Below, in pieces: positions 44,415 through 54,548 of a stretch of DNA of 64,000 nt; positions within the stretch are counted from its first letter, which is position 1; each line of letters starts with the position of its first letter. The stretch spans positions 1,922,001-1,986,000 of the forward strand of contig NZ_CP010892.1 of NCBI RefSeq assembly GCF_000931465.1, in the 5' to 3' direction. The translations under genes and the position numbers were made by a program. The notes under the pieces are model-generated. The model saw only the letters and a list, made by a program, of their open reading frames with translations. It was not told the origin of the DNA and did not search any database. The stretch is from Pseudomonas sp. MRSN 12121 (GTDB lineage: Bacteria; Pseudomonadota; Gammaproteobacteria; Pseudomonadales; Pseudomonadaceae).

Positions 44415-47400
44415 TCAGGCGAGGGGTTTAGGCTCATGCTCTTCTTTCTGGGCCTTGGGGTGATGCTCTACCACTTCTTCTTCGACGGCACGCGGGGTTT
44501 CGTCAGCGGCAGGAGCGGCTTGCTCGATCACCGGCTCGGCGGCAGGGGCCACCTCGACAGCGGCTGGCGCAGGTTCGACGGCCACCACGGCTTCAGCCGG
44601 AGCTTCTGCGGCAGCAGCGGCGGCCAGTTCGGCTTCCTTCTGCAGACGCTCGGCTTCGCGCTTGCGACGGCGCACTTCGCGCGGGTCGTTCGGCGCTCGA
44701 CCATTGCTGGTCAGGGCGCTGGCCGGGGCGGCCTCGACAACCGGTGCGACCGCTTCGGCGACAGGTGCTTCAACCGGAGCGACAACCACCGGCTCGGCAG
44801 CCACAGGGGCGGCAACTACCGGCTCGACGGCGACAGGTTGTGCCGCCACGACTTCTTCGGTCACGGTTTCCGTGACGGGAGCAGGCGCTTCGACAGCGGG
44901 TGCTTCGGCTTCAACCACCGCTGGCTCGACCGCTTGCTCGAAGGCGCGAGGCGCTTGCGGGGCGGGCTCTGCGACCGGCTGTTGGGCTGGCGCCTCGACT
45001 GCTGGCTCGACGGCGGCGGGTTGCTCGGCAATCACTTCTGGCGCCGCGTGTTCTTCGCGAGCCTGAGCCAGTTCAACAGCGGGTGCCGCAGGAGCTTCTA
45101 CCACTGTCGTGGCTTCGACTGCCGGTGCTTCGGCTACAGGTGCTTCGACTACCGAAGGTTCGGTGGTCGGAGCGGTTTCCTGGACAGCGGCGGTGGCACG
45201 CTCGGCCTGCTCGTGAGCCTGGGCTTCGGCAGGGGCGCTGATCACGCTGCTGGCAACGGCGGCAGTCACCGCCAGGCCGGCGGCCAGATCGGCGCTGCTT
45301 GGTTCTTCGGCGTTTTCTTCCGAGCCTTCGATCACATTGCCGTTGGCGTCGCGCTGACGCTCGCGACGGTTGCTGCGACGACGCTGGCCACGGGAGCGGC
45401 GGCGTGGACGATCGCCCTCGGCGTTCTCCTGGCCGTCTTCCTGCAGTTGCTCTTCATTCGGCAGCAGCTCTTCTTCAGCTACGGCAGCGGCCTGTTCGGC
45501 GCGTGGTTGACGCTCTTCGCGCGGTGGACGCGGCTGACGCTCTTCCCGTGGCTGACGAGCCGGGCGCTCTTCAGCGGCAGCGGCTGGAGCGGTATCCAGC
45601 GGTTCGCGCAGTTCGCGCACGCGTTCTTCACGCTCGCCACGTGGCTTGCGCTCTTCACGTGGTGGACGCGGCTGACGCTCTTCGCGCGGCGGACGTGGTG
45701 CGCGCTCTTCGCGAGCGGTGGCCTGGACTTCCTCGCGGGCTTCGCGAACTTCACGTGGCTGACGCTCTTCGCGTGGCGCGCGCTCTTCACGTGGGGCACG
45801 TTCTTCGCGCGGCTTGCGCTCTTCGTCACGGCGACCGTTACGGTTGCGGCTCTGCTGGCGACCGTTGCGGCGTTCCTCGTTACGGGCAGGGCGCTCGGCG
45901 GCCGGTTTTTCCACTACGGCTGGAGCGGCTGGCTCTTCCTTGGTGGCGAACAGGCTGACCAGCGATTTCACCAGGCCCTTGAACAGGCTTGGCTCGGCAA
46001 CGGCGGCTGGAGCGGCGACAGGCGCTGCGACGGCTTCGGTTGGAACCGGGGCGTTGGCGCGGGCCGGGGCAGTCTTGACCGCCGCTTCCTGGCGAACCAG
46101 GGTACGGGTCGCGGCGGCTGGCTGGACTTCTTCGGCCTCGGCGGCGGCAGCGGCGATTTCGTAGCTGGACTGGTTGTTGGCGGCTTCCGGGCTGTCATCG
46201 CGCAGGCGCTGCACTTCGAAGTGCGGCGTTTCGAGATGGTCGTTCGGCAGGATGACGATACGAGCGCGGGTGCGCAGTTCGATCTTGGTGATCGAGTTGC
46301 GTTTTTCGTTGAGCAGGAAAGCGGCGACCGGAATCGGCACTTGGGCGCGGACTTCGGCGGTGCGGTCTTTCAGGGCTTCTTCTTCGATCAGGCGCAGGAT
46401 GGCCAGCGACAGCGATTCGACGTCGCGGATGATGCCGGTGCCGTTGCAGCGCGGGCAGACGATGCCGCTGCTTTCGCCGAGCGATGGACGCAGGCGCTGA
46501 CGGGACATTTCCAGCAGGCCGAAGCGCGAGATGCGACCGACCTGGACGCGAGCGCGGTCGGCTTCCAGGCATTCGCGGACTTTTTCTTCCACGGCGCGCT
46601 GGTTCTTGGCGGGGGTCATGTCGATGAAGTCGATGACGATCAGGCCGCCGATGTCGCGCAGGCGCAGCTGGCGAGCGATTTCTTCCGCTGCCTCGAGGTT
46701 GGTCTGCAGGGCGGTCTCTTCGATGTCGCTGCCTTTGGTGGCGCGGGCCGAGTTGATGTCGATGGACACCAGGGCTTCGGTCGGATCGATGACGATGGAG
46801 CCGCCGGAAGGCAGTTCGACGACGCGCTGGAAAGCGGTTTCGATCTGGCTTTCGATCTGGAAACGGTTGAACAGCGGCACGCTGTCTTCGTACAGCTTGA
46901 TCTTGCTGGCGTACTGCGGCATCACCTGGCGAATGAAGGTCAGGGCTTCGTCCTGGGCTTCGACGCTGTCGATCAACACTTCGCCGATGTCCTGGCGCAG
47001 GTAATCGCGGATGGCGCGGATGATTACGTTGCTTTCCTGGTAGATCAGGAAAGGCGCGGCGCGATCCAGCGATGCCTCCTTGATGGCGGTCCAGAGTTGC
47101 AGCAGGTAGTCGAGGTCCCACTGCATTTCTTCGCTGCTGCGGCCCAGGCCCGCAGTACGCACGATCAGGCCCATGTCGGCAGGGGCTACCAGGCCGTTCA
47201 GGGCTTCGCGCAGTTCGTTGCGCTCTTCGCCTTCGATGCGGCGAGAAATACCACCGGCACGCGGGTTGTTCGGCATCAGCACCAGGTAACGACCGGCCAG
47301 GCTGATGAAGGTGGTCAGGGCTGCGCCCTTGTTGCCACGTTCTTCTTTCTCGACCTGGACGATGACTTCCTGGCCTTCGCTCAGGACGTCCTTGATATTG

Positions 47401-47657
47401 ACGCGGCCTTCGGGGGCTTTCTTGAAGTATTCGCGGGAGATTTCTTTGAGGGGCAGGAAGCCGTGGCGCTCAGAGCCGAAATCGACAAAGGCAGCCTCGA
47501 GGCTTGGTTCGATGCGAGTGATGCGGCCTTTATAGATGTTGGCCTTCTTCTGCTCGCGGGCACCGGACTCGATGTCCAGGTCGTAGAGGCGTTGGCCATC
47601 TACCAGGGCAACACGCAACTCTTCGGGTTGAGTTGCGTTAATCAGCATTCTTTTCAT
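44415..47657 (-). CDS. rne: Ribonuclease E
   Basis: Essential endoribonuclease and degradosome scaffold, 1080 aa. The catalytic half (residues 1-520) starts [16 protein letters not shown] and has the S1 RNA-binding domain, the metal Asp in [15 protein letters not shown] and IVIDFIDM, and the zinc-link CPRCNGTG. The C-terminal half is disordered: an Arg/Glu tract of repeated REER-type units (about 600-720), an Ala/Pro/Val/Glu-rich region, and the NDPREVRRR motif near the end. In Pseudomonas such short motifs bind degradosome partners and RNA. ATG 47657 was chosen by homology; its Shine-Dalgarno is weak. The 5' leader is long, as expected for autoregulation. Confidence 0.97.
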   Translation of the reverse strand: MKRMLINATQPEELRVALVDGQRLYDLDIESGAREQKKANIYKGRITRIEPSLEAAFVDFGSERHGFLPLKEISREYFKKAPEGRVNIKDVLSEGQEVIVQVEKEERGNKGAALTTFISLAGRYLVLMPNNPRAGGISRRIEGEERNELREALNGLVAPADMGLIVRTAGLGRSSEEMQWDLDYLLQLWTAIKEASLDRAAPFLIYQESNVIIRAIRDYLRQDIGEVLIDSVEAQDEALTFIRQVMPQYASKIKLYEDSVPLFNRFQIESQIETAFQRVVELPSGGSIVIDPTEALVSIDINSARATKGSDIEETALQTNLEAAEEIARQLRLRDIGGLIVIDFIDMTPAKNQRAVEEKVRECLEADRARVQVGRISRFGLLEMSRQRLRPSLGESSGIVCPRCNGTGIIRDVESLSLAILRLIEEEALKDRTAEVRAQVPIPVAAFLLNEKRNSITKIELRTRARIVILPNDHLETPHFEVQRLRDDSPEAANNQSSYEIAAAAAEAEEVQPAAATRTLVRQEAAVKTAPARANAPVPTEAVAAPVAAPAAVAEPSLFKGLVKSLVSLFATKEEPAAPAVVEKPAAERPARNEERRNGRQQSRNRNGRRDEERKPREERAPREERAPREERQPREVREAREEVQATAREERAPRPPREERQPRPPREERKPRGEREERVRELREPLDTAPAAAAEERPARQPREERQPRPPREERQPRAEQAAAVAEEELLPNEEQLQEDGQENAEGDRPRRRSRGQRRRSNRRERQRDANGNVIEGSEENAEEPSSADLAAGLAVTAAVASSVISAPAEAQAHEQAERATAAVQETAPTTEPSVVEAPVAEAPAVEATTVVEAPAAPAVELAQAREEHAAPEVIAEQPAAVEPAVEAPAQQPVAEPAPQAPRAFEQAVEPAVVEAEAPAVEAPAPVTETVTEEVVAAQPVAVEPVVAAPVAAEPVVVAPVEAPVAEAVAPVVEAAPASALTSNGRAPNDPREVRRRKREAERLQKEAELAAAAAAEAPAEAVVAVEPAPAAVEVAPAAEPVIEQAAPAADETPRAVEEEVVEHHPKAQKEEHEPKPLA
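45490..45880 (-). repeat. Arg/Glu (REER) repeat-coding tract in rne
   Basis: Degenerate tandem repeats (PREERxPR units) in the RNase E scaffold region. Low-complexity DNA, prone to expansion or contraction. Confidence 0.8.
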
Positions 47658-48033
47658 GTAGTACCGTCGGTTTCCGGGCTGCCGGAAACGGCGTTCGGCA
47701 CACACGACTTCTCACGGTCGGTGTCAGGTGCGTCAGGAGCGGTTGGCCGCTCCAGTGTCTAGCGAATCCGGCCAGTTGGGGCGAACTCGCGACTCACGCG
47801 TCCTGCTTGCTGGGGTGACAAAAGGCACCTCTTAAGCAAAAGCTCAATCAGGAGGAGGAATCAACCGGTGGCTGTGGACGATATGAAGCGTCTTGATAAA
47901 GCCTAATGCTACACAGTCCGACGGTTGTGCATCTCCACCCTACACGTATCCCTGATAATTCGGGTGCTGCCGCGCGCAGAATCCGCAGCGGGTTGGCATT
48001 TACCGTGAACTCCGAAAGGGGAGGTCACGCATC
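47658..48033. other. rne leader/promoter region
   Basis: About 375 bp upstream of rne (minus) with no long frame of credible quality. It should hold the rne promoter and a long 5' UTR used for autoregulation by RNase E, as in enterobacteria (established there; not shown here). I could not place hexamers convincingly. The small ORF at 48034 reads away from it. Confidence 0.55.
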
Positions 48034-48135
48034 ATGGCTAATTTAGGCGGTGTTTCCGAAGCGTTCGCTTGGGTTCGTTCGCTGCTGACTGCACTTTGTG
48101 AACTGGCCGTTAATATTTGCTCGAAAGGCGAGTGA
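48034..48135 (+). CDS. Putative 33-aa small protein between rne and rluC
   Basis: Short ORF starting MANLGGVSEAFAWV and ending ICSKGE. It has a strong Shine-Dalgarno AAAGGGGAGG (48015-48024) about 9 nt before its ATG, the best ribosome site in this region. Residues 11-29 form a hydrophobic or amphipathic helix (FAWVRSLLTALCELAVNIC), so it may bind a membrane. It could be a true small protein or the ORF of a dual-function sRNA (P. aeruginosa PhrS carries a comparable short ORF; whether related is unknown). It has not been matched to a family. Confidence 0.5.
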   Translation: MANLGGVSEAFAWVRSLLTALCELAVNICSKGE

Positions 48136-48356
48136 GAACTCTGCTTTTCGGCGGGCTTCAGGCCTCATGTCACCTGCGCTTGTTACAACTGCAAAACTCT
48201 ACCGTTCGTAGCGAAAGCCCCGTAGGACGGCCTTGCGTCCTGGTGAATTGCGTTGGTCAGGGCCGGCTGTTGGCCGTTGGTCCGCTGTCCAGGCCGCTTT
48301 TGGCGGCGTTCGCGACTATAGCAGTAATCATTAAGTGCTTCAAATCCATAAAAAAT

Positions 48357-48372
48357 TGTTATCATTTGCGCC
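48357..48372 (+). promoter_or_regulatory. Extended -10 promoter for rluC, likely leaderless
   Basis: TG at 48357-48358, then TATCAT at 48360-48365 (extended -10, TGnTATCAT), no good -35. The expected start site (48372-48373) coincides with the rluC ATG, and no Shine-Dalgarno is present. Confidence 0.5.
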
Positions 48373-49332
48373 ATGACGACTACTGCCCCCTCCACCTCAG
48401 GCGTTCAACTGCTCGAGGTTTCGCCGGAATATGCCGGCCAACGAATCGACAATTTCCTTCTCGCTCGGCTCAAAGGCGTGCCCAAGACCTTGATTTATCG
48501 CATTTTGCGCAAAGGCGAAGTGCGGGTGAACAAGGGGCGGATCAAGCCCGAATACAAGCTGCAGGCGGGCGACATCGTGCGTGTGCCGCCGGTGCGTGTG
48601 CCCGAGCGTGACGAACCTGTGCCGGTGGCCCAGGGGTTGTTGCAGCGCCTGGAAGCGTCGATTGTCTACGAAGACAAAGCACTGATCGTGATCAACAAGC
48701 CCGCCGGTATCGCTGTGCACGGTGGTAGTGGGTTGAATTTCGGGGTGATCGAAGCCTTTCGTCAGTTGCGCCCCGATGCCAAGGAGTTGGAACTGGTGCA
48801 TCGCCTCGATCGGGACACCTCCGGGCTGTTGATGATCGCCAAGAAGCGCAGCATGTTGCGCCATCTGCACGAAGCCTTGCGCGGTGACGGTGTCGACAAG
48901 CGCTATATGGCGCTGGTTCGGGGCAATTGGGCCACTTCGGTCAAGCAGGTTCGCGCGCCGTTGCTCAAGAGCAACCTGCGCTCCGGGGAGCGCATGGTCG
49001 AAGTCAATGAAGAGGGCAAGGAGGCTTTGACCCTGTTCAAGGTGCTGCGCCGTTTCGGCGATTTCGCCACCATGGTCGAAGCCAAGCCGGTAACTGGCCG
49101 TACTCACCAGATTCGTGTGCATACCCTGCATGCCGGCCATTGCATTGCCGGCGACAGCAAGTACGGTGATGACGATTTCACCAAGGAAATTCGCGATCTG
49201 GGCGGCAAGCGCCTGTTCCTGCATGCCTACATGCTGACCGTGCCGCTGCCCGATGGCGGCGAGTTGAAGCTGCAGGCGCCGGTGGATGAGATGTGGGCCA
49301 AGACCGTGGAGCGGCTGAGCAGTGCACCCTGA
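48373..49332 (+). CDS. rluC: 23S rRNA pseudouridine synthase RluC
   Basis: Isomerises specific uridines of 23S rRNA (955, 2504 and 2580 in E. coli). 319 aa. N-terminal S4 domain (residues about 17-80) with [22 protein letters not shown] (position about 28-49), then the catalytic domain with the active Asp in [11 protein letters not shown] (about residue 143). ATG 48373 agrees with the known Pseudomonas N-terminus but has no Shine-Dalgarno. It is divergent from rne, as in P. aeruginosa, and overlaps the next gene by 11 bp. Confidence 0.96.
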   Translation: MTTTAPSTSGVQLLEVSPEYAGQRIDNFLLARLKGVPKTLIYRILRKGEVRVNKGRIKPEYKLQAGDIVRVPPVRVPERDEPVPVAQGLLQRLEASIVYEDKALIVINKPAGIAVHGGSGLNFGVIEAFRQLRPDAKELELVHRLDRDTSGLLMIAKKRSMLRHLHEALRGDGVDKRYMALVRGNWATSVKQVRAPLLKSNLRSGERMVEVNEEGKEALTLFKVLRRFGDFATMVEAKPVTGRTHQIRVHTLHAGHCIAGDSKYGDDDFTKEIRDLGGKRLFLHAYMLTVPLPDGGELKLQAPVDEMWAKTVERLSSAP

Positions 49333-49984
49333 ATACAAGCTGCTGATTTTCGATTGGGACGGCACCCTGGCCGATTCCATTGGTCGGATAGTCGAGTCGA
49401 TGCACGTAGCCTCTGATCGTTCGGGGTTCGCGCGTTGCGACGATTTTGCGGTCAAGGGCATCATTGGCCTGGGGCTGCCTGAGGCGATCCGTACGCTGTA
49501 TCCGGAAATCGGCGATGCCGAATTGATCGATTTCCGTCAGCACTATGCCGATCACTACATTGCCCTGGAGGCTGAGCCTTCTCCGTTGTTTGCGGGGGTG
49601 GCGCAGTCCCTCGAAGCGTTTCGGCGCGAGGGGTACCATCTGGCGGTGGCTACCGGCAAGGCGCGGCGAGGGTTGGATCGGGTGTTGAAGGCGCATGGCT
49701 GGGAAGATTATTTCGATATCACCCGGGCTGCCGACGAAACGGCGAGCAAGCCTCATCCATTGATGCTCGAGCAGATTCTTGCGCATTGCGAGGTGCGTCC
49801 CGAACAGGCGTTGATGGTGGGGGATTCCTCCTTCGATCTGCTGATGGCGCGCAATGCGGGCATGGCCTCGGTTGCGGTCAGTTATGGCGCGCAATCGCTG
49901 GAAGCCTTGCAGGTCTATGAGCCGCGCCTGGCTATTGATAGTTTCCCTCAGTTGCAGGCCTGGCTTGGCCAACACGACAACTGA
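49322..49984 (+). CDS. HAD-superfamily hydrolase (subfamily IA)
   Basis: 220-aa phosphatase of the phosphoglycolate-phosphatase type. Motif [10 protein letters not shown], motif [11 protein letters not shown], motif III Lys in ASKPHP and motif [16 protein letters not shown]. Starts with GTG within the end of rluC, so translation is coupled. The substrate may be phosphoglycolate or another small phosphate; not decided. Confidence 0.92.
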   Translation: MHPEYKLLIFDWDGTLADSIGRIVESMHVASDRSGFARCDDFAVKGIIGLGLPEAIRTLYPEIGDAELIDFRQHYADHYIALEAEPSPLFAGVAQSLEAFRREGYHLAVATGKARRGLDRVLKAHGWEDYFDITRAADETASKPHPLMLEQILAHCEVRPEQALMVGDSSFDLLMARNAGMASVAVSYGAQSLEALQVYEPRLAIDSFPQLQAWLGQHDN

Positions 49985-50004
49985 GTTTTTCGGGGTTGAG
50001 AAGC

Positions 50005-50994
50005 ATGAGCGACGAGTGGAAGGCGCCAACTGAATCGGCAGCCGACGATACCGGCGACAAAAGCTGGAAGCTGCTGGAAAAGACCCTGCTGGCCGGTGTG
50101 CAGGAGCAGCGGCGCGCACGGCGCTGGGGGATCTTTTTCAAGCTCCTGACCTTCGTTTATCTGTTTGTGGCGCTGCTGCTGTTCACGCCATTGATGGATA
50201 TGGAAAAGTCCGCCGCCCGTGGCGCCGGTTATACGGCGCTGATCGAAGTGACGGGGATGATCGCGGACAAGGAGCCGGCCAGCGCCGATAACATTGTCAC
50301 CAGCCTGAGGGCCGCTTTCGAGGATTCGAAGGTCAAGGGTATCGTGCTGCGTATCAACAGCTCGGGTGGCAGCCCGGTGCAGTCGGGTTATGTCTATGAT
50401 GAAATCCGTCGTCTGCGCGGCCTGCATCCCGATATCAAGGTATATGCGGTCATTGCCGACCTTGGGGCTTCCGGCGCCTATTACATTGCCAGCGCTGCCG
50501 ACCAGATCTATGCCGACAAGGCCAGCCTGGTAGGCTCCATCGGTGTCACGGCGGCCGGATATGGCTTTGTCGGCACCATGGAGAAGCTGGGTGTGGAGCG
50601 TCGTACCTACACTTCGGGCGAGCATAAGTCGTTCCTCGATCCGTTCCAGCCGCAAAAGCCCGAGGAAACCCAGTTCTGGCAGGGCGTGCTGGATACCACT
50701 CACCGCCAGTTCATCGCCAGCGTCAAGCAAGGGCGGGGCGAGCGTCTCAAGGACAAGGATCATCCTGAGCTGTTCTCCGGCCTGGTCTGGTCGGGCGAGC
50801 AGGCGCTGCAATTGGGGTTGATCGACGGTCTGGGTAGCGCCAGCTCGGTTGCTCGGGATGTGGTCGGTGAGAAGGAGTTGGTGGATTTCACCGTCCAGGA
50901 ATCGCCTTTCGACTGTTTCTCGAAAAAGCTGGGTGCCAGCGTTGCCGAGCGTCTGGCCATGTGGATGGGTTTTCAGGGGCCGACGCTGCGCTGA
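50005..50994 (+). CDS. S49-family peptidase (SppA-like, membrane anchored)
   Basis: 329-aa inner-membrane serine protease with one TM (residues about 44-66) and a periplasmic protease domain. Catalytic Ser in GASGAYYIASAAD and a conserved Lys following GSIGVTAAGY (Ser-Lys dyad). This is a single-domain SppA form, shorter than E. coli SppA (618 aa). It probably digests signal-peptide remnants or membrane peptides. ATG 50005 is chosen over the TTG three codons upstream. Confidence 0.93.
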   Translation: MSDEWKAPTESAADDTGDKSWKLLEKTLLAGVQEQRRARRWGIFFKLLTFVYLFVALLLFTPLMDMEKSAARGAGYTALIEVTGMIADKEPASADNIVTSLRAAFEDSKVKGIVLRINSSGGSPVQSGYVYDEIRRLRGLHPDIKVYAVIADLGASGAYYIASAADQIYADKASLVGSIGVTAAGYGFVGTMEKLGVERRTYTSGEHKSFLDPFQPQKPEETQFWQGVLDTTHRQFIASVKQGRGERLKDKDHPELFSGLVWSGEQALQLGLIDGLGSASSVARDVVGEKELVDFTVQESPFDCFSKKLGASVAERLAMWMGFQGPTLR

Positions 50995-51003
50995 GTCGTC
51001 GCC

Positions 51004-51042
51004 CCAATAAAAAAGCCGACCTTGGGTCGGCTTTTTTATTGG
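51004..51042. terminator. Bidirectional terminator, S49 peptidase / yceF
   Basis: AATAAAAAAGCCGACC and its complement with a 2-4-nt loop and T-run, between convergent genes. Confidence 0.93.
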
Positions 51043-51045
51043 GTG

Positions 51046-51624
51046 TCAGGGAATTTCGATGCCTTCGGTGAGCAGCATGTCCACCAGGCGGATGAGCGGC
51101 AGGCCGATCAGGCTGCTGGCATCGCTGCCTTCGGTGCTGCGGAACAGGCTGATGCCCAGGCCTTCGGCCTTGAAGCTGCCGGCGCAGTCATAGGGTTGTT
51201 CGGCGAGCAGGTAGCGTTCGATGCGGGCGGGGCTCAGGTCGCGCATGTGCACGGTGAAAGGAATGCAATCGACCTGGCAGGTGCCGGTTTTGCTGTTGAG
51301 CAGGGCCAGGCCAGTAAGGAAGGTCACACTGGCGCCGCTGGCGGCGAGCAGTTGTTCGCGGGCCTTTTCGAAAGAATGGGGTTTGCCGATGATGCGCTCG
51401 CCAAGTGTCGCCACCTGGTCGGAACCGATGATCAGGTGGTCCGGATAAGCGGGCGCCAGGGCACGGGCTTTCTCTTCGGCCAGGCGCTTGACCAGGTCGA
51501 CGGCAGGTTCGCCGGGCCGATGGCTTTCGTCGATATCCGGAGAGTGGCAGGCGAATGGCAGGCGCAGGCGGGTAAGCAATTCGCGGCGGTAAGCCGAGCT
51601 TGAGGCGAGTAATAAAGGCAGCAT
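51046..51624 (-). CDS. Maf-family nucleotide pyrophosphatase (YceF type)
   Basis: 192-aa nucleotide pyrophosphatase, probably acting on 7-methyl-GTP as E. coli YceF does. N-terminal LLLASSSAYRRELL, DESHRPGEP, GSDQVATL, and GSFKAEGLGISLF support the YceF subgroup. ATG 51624 has AGGAG 6-7 nt upstream; the long upstream frame is antisense to yceD and is discarded. Divergent from yceD. Confidence 0.94.
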   Translation of the reverse strand: MLPLLLASSSAYRRELLTRLRLPFACHSPDIDESHRPGEPAVDLVKRLAEEKARALAPAYPDHLIIGSDQVATLGERIIGKPHSFEKAREQLLAASGASVTFLTGLALLNSKTGTCQVDCIPFTVHMRDLSPARIERYLLAEQPYDCAGSFKAEGLGISLFRSTEGSDASSLIGLPLIRLVDMLLTEGIEIP

Positions 51625-51692
51625 GCGCGTCTCCTGAGGCTGGCCGCGAATTCTAGCGGGGCTTGCAAGTGACGGACAGGGCTGAATTTCCT

Positions 51693-51720
51693 TTGACATG
51701 GCCGGGGGCATCCCTATAAT
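51693..51720 (+). promoter_or_regulatory. Near-consensus sigma-70 promoter of yceD-rpmF-plsX
   Basis: TTGACA (51693-51698), 16-nt spacer, TATAAT (51715-51720). Both hexamers are perfect. The yceD ATG lies at 51730, only 9 nt after the -10, which implies a leader of 0-3 nt. Confidence 0.92.
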
Positions 51721-51729
51721 GCTGCGCCT

Positions 51730-52257
51730 ATGTTGAATGACCCGATTCCACCTCACGTTGACCCGCGCAAATTGGCCGACCGTGGCACCACCCTCCAGGG
51801 TGAACTGCTGCTGGCTGATTTGGAGAGACTCTGCGACCCGCTTTCCGACAATGTCGGTACGGTGCAGGCTAAATTCGTTTTCGAGCGTGACGAGCGTAAA
51901 GCTGTAGTTATCCACAGCTCCATCGACGTCGAAGTCAAAATGGTTTGCCAGCGTTGTCTTGAGCTGGTCACCCTGCCGATCCACAGTGAGTGCAGTTACG
52001 CTGTGGTGAAGGAGGGTGCGAATACCCAGTCGTTGCCGAAAGGTTATGACGTGCTGGAACTGGGCGAGGATCCTTTGGATCTGCAGGCGTTGATCGAGGA
52101 AGAGCTTTTGCTTGCCTTGCCCATCGTGCCTGCTCATCATCCGGAAGAATGCCAGCAGCCGGCGGGGCTCGATGAGCCCGAACCGAGCGAGGACGAGGTA
52201 ACGCGGTCCAACCCGTTCAGTGTATTGGCGCAGTTAAAGCGTGACCCAAACGTTTAG
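51730..52257 (+). CDS. yceD: YceD/DUF177 protein (23S rRNA accumulation protein)
   Basis: 175-aa acidic protein; in E. coli YceD is linked to 23S rRNA accumulation. The family Cys pair is seen as CQRCLELV (about residue 74). It is co-transcribed with rpmF (13-nt gap) as in most proteobacteria. ATG 51730 has no Shine-Dalgarno and sits 9 nt downstream of a perfect -10, so its mRNA is expected to be leaderless or nearly so. Confidence 0.95.
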   Translation: MLNDPIPPHVDPRKLADRGTTLQGELLLADLERLCDPLSDNVGTVQAKFVFERDERKAVVIHSSIDVEVKMVCQRCLELVTLPIHSECSYAVVKEGANTQSLPKGYDVLELGEDPLDLQALIEEELLLALPIVPAHHPEECQQPAGLDEPEPSEDEVTRSNPFSVLAQLKRDPNV

Positions 52258-52270
52258 GAGTTAATCAATT

Positions 52271-52453
52271 ATGGCTGTTCAGCAGAACAAAAAATCCCGC
52301 TCTGCCCGTGACATGCGCCGTTCGCACGACGCTCTCGAGGCTAGCACCCTGTCCGTAGAAAAGACCACCGGTGAAGTTCACCTGCGTCACCACGTATCGC
52401 CAGAAGGCGTATACCGTGGTCGTAAAGTGATCGACAAGGGCGCTGACGAGTAA
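52271..52453 (+). CDS. rpmF: 50S ribosomal protein L32
   Basis: 60-aa basic ribosomal protein of the large subunit, starting [20 protein letters not shown]. The Cys zinc ribbon of some L32 proteins is absent (C-minus form). AGGAG lies 10 nt before the ATG, so unlike yceD it has its own strong ribosome site. Confidence 0.98.
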
Positions 52454-52456
52454 TCC

Positions 52457-53467
52457 TTGTCCGCTCAAGTCATCGCGATTGACGCAATGGGCGGGGACTT
52501 CGGTCCCCGCAGCATTGTTCAGGCCAGTATTGCTTGCCTGTCTGCCTCCCCCTCGCTGCACCTGGCCCTCGTCGGTCAACCTTTCCTTCTAGAAGAACTG
52601 ATTTCCGGTCATTCGGCTGTGGATCGCGCGCGCCTGACGGTTGTGCCTGCCGCGGAAGTCATTGGCATGGACGAAAAGCCTTCCCAGGCTTTGCGTGGCA
52701 AGCCGGATTCCTCCATGCGGGTAGCGCTCGAGCTGCTGCGTGATGGCAAGGTCCAGGCCTGTGTCAGTGCCGGTAACACCGGTGCGCTGATGGCGTTGTC
52801 GCGTTATGTATTGAAAACCCTTCCCGGCATCGACCGCCCGGCAATGGTGGCGGCTATCCCTACCCAGCGGGGCTATTGCCAGTTGCTGGATCTGGGGGCC
52901 AACGTCGATTGCAGTGCCGAGCATCTGTTCCAGTTCGCGGTCATGGGGTCGGTGGCGGCCGAGACGCTGGGAGTCGTTCGCCCGCGTGTCGCATTGCTCA
53001 ATATCGGCACCGAGGACATCAAGGGTAACCAGCAGGTCAAGCTGGCGGCCAGCCTGTTGCAGAATGCCCGGGGCCTGAATTACATCGGTTTTGTCGAGGG
53101 GGACGGTTTGTATCGCGGTGAAGCCGATGTGGTGGTATGCGATGGTTTCGTCGGCAATATCCTGCTCAAGTCCAGCGAAGGGCTGGCGACCATGATTGCC
53201 GCGCGTATCGAGGCGCTGTTCAAGCAGAACATGGTTTCCCGTGTGGTGGGTGCCCTGGCGTTGCCGCTGATGCGGCGTTTGCAGGCCGATCTGGCGCCGG
53301 CGCGACATAATGGCGCGAGCTTTCTCGGCTTGCAGGGCATTGTCGTGAAAAGCCATGGCTCCGCGGGTGTCCAGGGGTTCCAGAGCGCTATTCAGCGGGC
53401 GTTGATCGAGATTCAGGAAAACCTTCCCGAGCGCCTGCACGGGCGCCTCGAGGATCTGCTGCTTTAG
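52457..53467 (+). CDS. plsX: Phosphate acyltransferase PlsX
   Basis: Converts acyl-ACP to acyl-phosphate for phospholipid synthesis (PlsX/PlsY route). 336 aa. Starts with TTG 52457, 3 nt after rpm[11 protein letters not shown] at the N-terminus, [10 protein letters not shown] (about residue 97) and the C-terminal SHGSAG region are family blocks. Links ribosome and lipid gene expression in one operon. Confidence 0.96.
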   Translation: MSAQVIAIDAMGGDFGPRSIVQASIACLSASPSLHLALVGQPFLLEELISGHSAVDRARLTVVPAAEVIGMDEKPSQALRGKPDSSMRVALELLRDGKVQACVSAGNTGALMALSRYVLKTLPGIDRPAMVAAIPTQRGYCQLLDLGANVDCSAEHLFQFAVMGSVAAETLGVVRPRVALLNIGTEDIKGNQQVKLAASLLQNARGLNYIGFVEGDGLYRGEADVVVCDGFVGNILLKSSEGLATMIAARIEALFKQNMVSRVVGALALPLMRRLQADLAPARHNGASFLGLQGIVVKSHGSAGVQGFQSAIQRALIEIQENLPERLHGRLEDLLL

Positions 53468-53593
53468 GCGTTTTCACGCGGTAATGCTTAAATGTGACCG
53501 CTCAGTTCAATTGACCATCCAACTGTCAGTTTCTTGCGTCCACCACGGTGCGACGTCAATTCTCCGACGACAAGATCATTAGGGGCTTGTTAC

Positions 53594-54532
53594 ATGTCTG
53601 CATCCCTCGCATTCGTCTTTCCAGGACAGGGCTCGCAGTCCCTCGGCATGTTGGCCGAGCTGGGCGCGCAGTACCCGCTGATCCTCGAAACCTTCAAAGA
53701 AGCTTCCGATGCACTGGGCTACGATCTGTGGGCCCTGACCCAAGAGGGTCCCGAAGAGCTGCTCAATCAGACCGATAAGACCCAGCCGGCCATCCTCACC
53801 GCTTCCATCGCCCTGTGGCGCCTGTGGCTGGCGGAAGGTGGCGCGCGTCCGGCGTTCGTTGCCGGTCACAGCCTGGGTGAATACAGCGCCCTGGTCGCCG
53901 CTGGCAGCCTGACGCTGGGCGAAGCCGTGAAGCTGGTAGAGCGCCGCGGTCAGTTGATGCAAGAAGCCGTTCCTGCAGGGCAGGGCGGCATGGCGGCGAT
54001 TCTCGGCCTGGAAGATGCCGATGTACTGGCTGCCTGTGCCGAAGCGGCGCAGGGGGAAGTGGTCAGCGCGGTCAACTTCAACTCCCCGGGCCAGGTGGTC
54101 ATCGCCGGCGCCAAGGCTGCGGTCGAGCGGGCCATCGAGGGTTGCAAGACCCGTGGCGCCAAGCGCGCCATGCCATTGCCTGTGAGCGTGCCGTCGCACT
54201 GCGAGCTGATGCGCCCGGCCGCCGAGCGTTTCGCCGAGGCGATTGCCGCCATCGACTGGCAGGCGCCGCAGATCCCATTGGTGCAGAACGTCAGCGCCGA
54301 TGTGGCGCCAGACCTGGAAACCCTCAAGCGCGACCTGCTGGAGCAGTTGTACAAGCCGGTTCGCTGGGTGGAGTCGGTGCAGACCCTAGCCGCCAAGGGC
54401 GCAACCCAGCTGGTCGAGTGCGGTCCTGGCAAGGTCCTGGCCGGCCTCAACAAGCGCTGCGCCGAAGGTGTCTCGACCTCTAACCTGAATACCCCAGATG
54501 CCTTCGCTGCCGCTCGTGCGGCGCAGGCCTGA
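53594..54532 (+). CDS. fabD: Malonyl-CoA:ACP transacylase
   Basis: Loads malonate onto ACP to start each elongation round. 312 aa. Glutamine-rich entry FVFPGQGSQSLGM and nucleophile elbow GHSLGEYSAL (Ser92 region), with Arg and His acyl-group ligands downstream. AGGGG 8 nt before ATG 53594. No fabH lies next to it, unlike in E. coli. Confidence 0.97.
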   Translation: MSASLAFVFPGQGSQSLGMLAELGAQYPLILETFKEASDALGYDLWALTQEGPEELLNQTDKTQPAILTASIALWRLWLAEGGARPAFVAGHSLGEYSALVAAGSLTLGEAVKLVERRGQLMQEAVPAGQGGMAAILGLEDADVLAACAEAAQGEVVSAVNFNSPGQVVIAGAKAAVERAIEGCKTRGAKRAMPLPVSVPSHCELMRPAAERFAEAIAAIDWQAPQIPLVQNVSADVAPDLETLKRDLLEQLYKPVRWVESVQTLAAKGATQLVECGPGKVLAGLNKRCAEGVSTSNLNTPDAFAAARAAQA

Positions 54533-54548
54533 ATTAGGAGAAGCTTGC

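Noticed and set aside
44382..47762. A 1126-aa plus-strand frame opposite rne
   Set aside because: It mirrors the rne codon pattern, is Gly/Phe/Arg-rich without domains, and RNase E on the other strand is unmistakable. High-GC antisense shadow.
48117..48611. A 164-aa plus-strand frame overlapping the start of rluC
   Set aside because: It runs out of frame through rluC and lacks family features. RluC's own frame is conserved.
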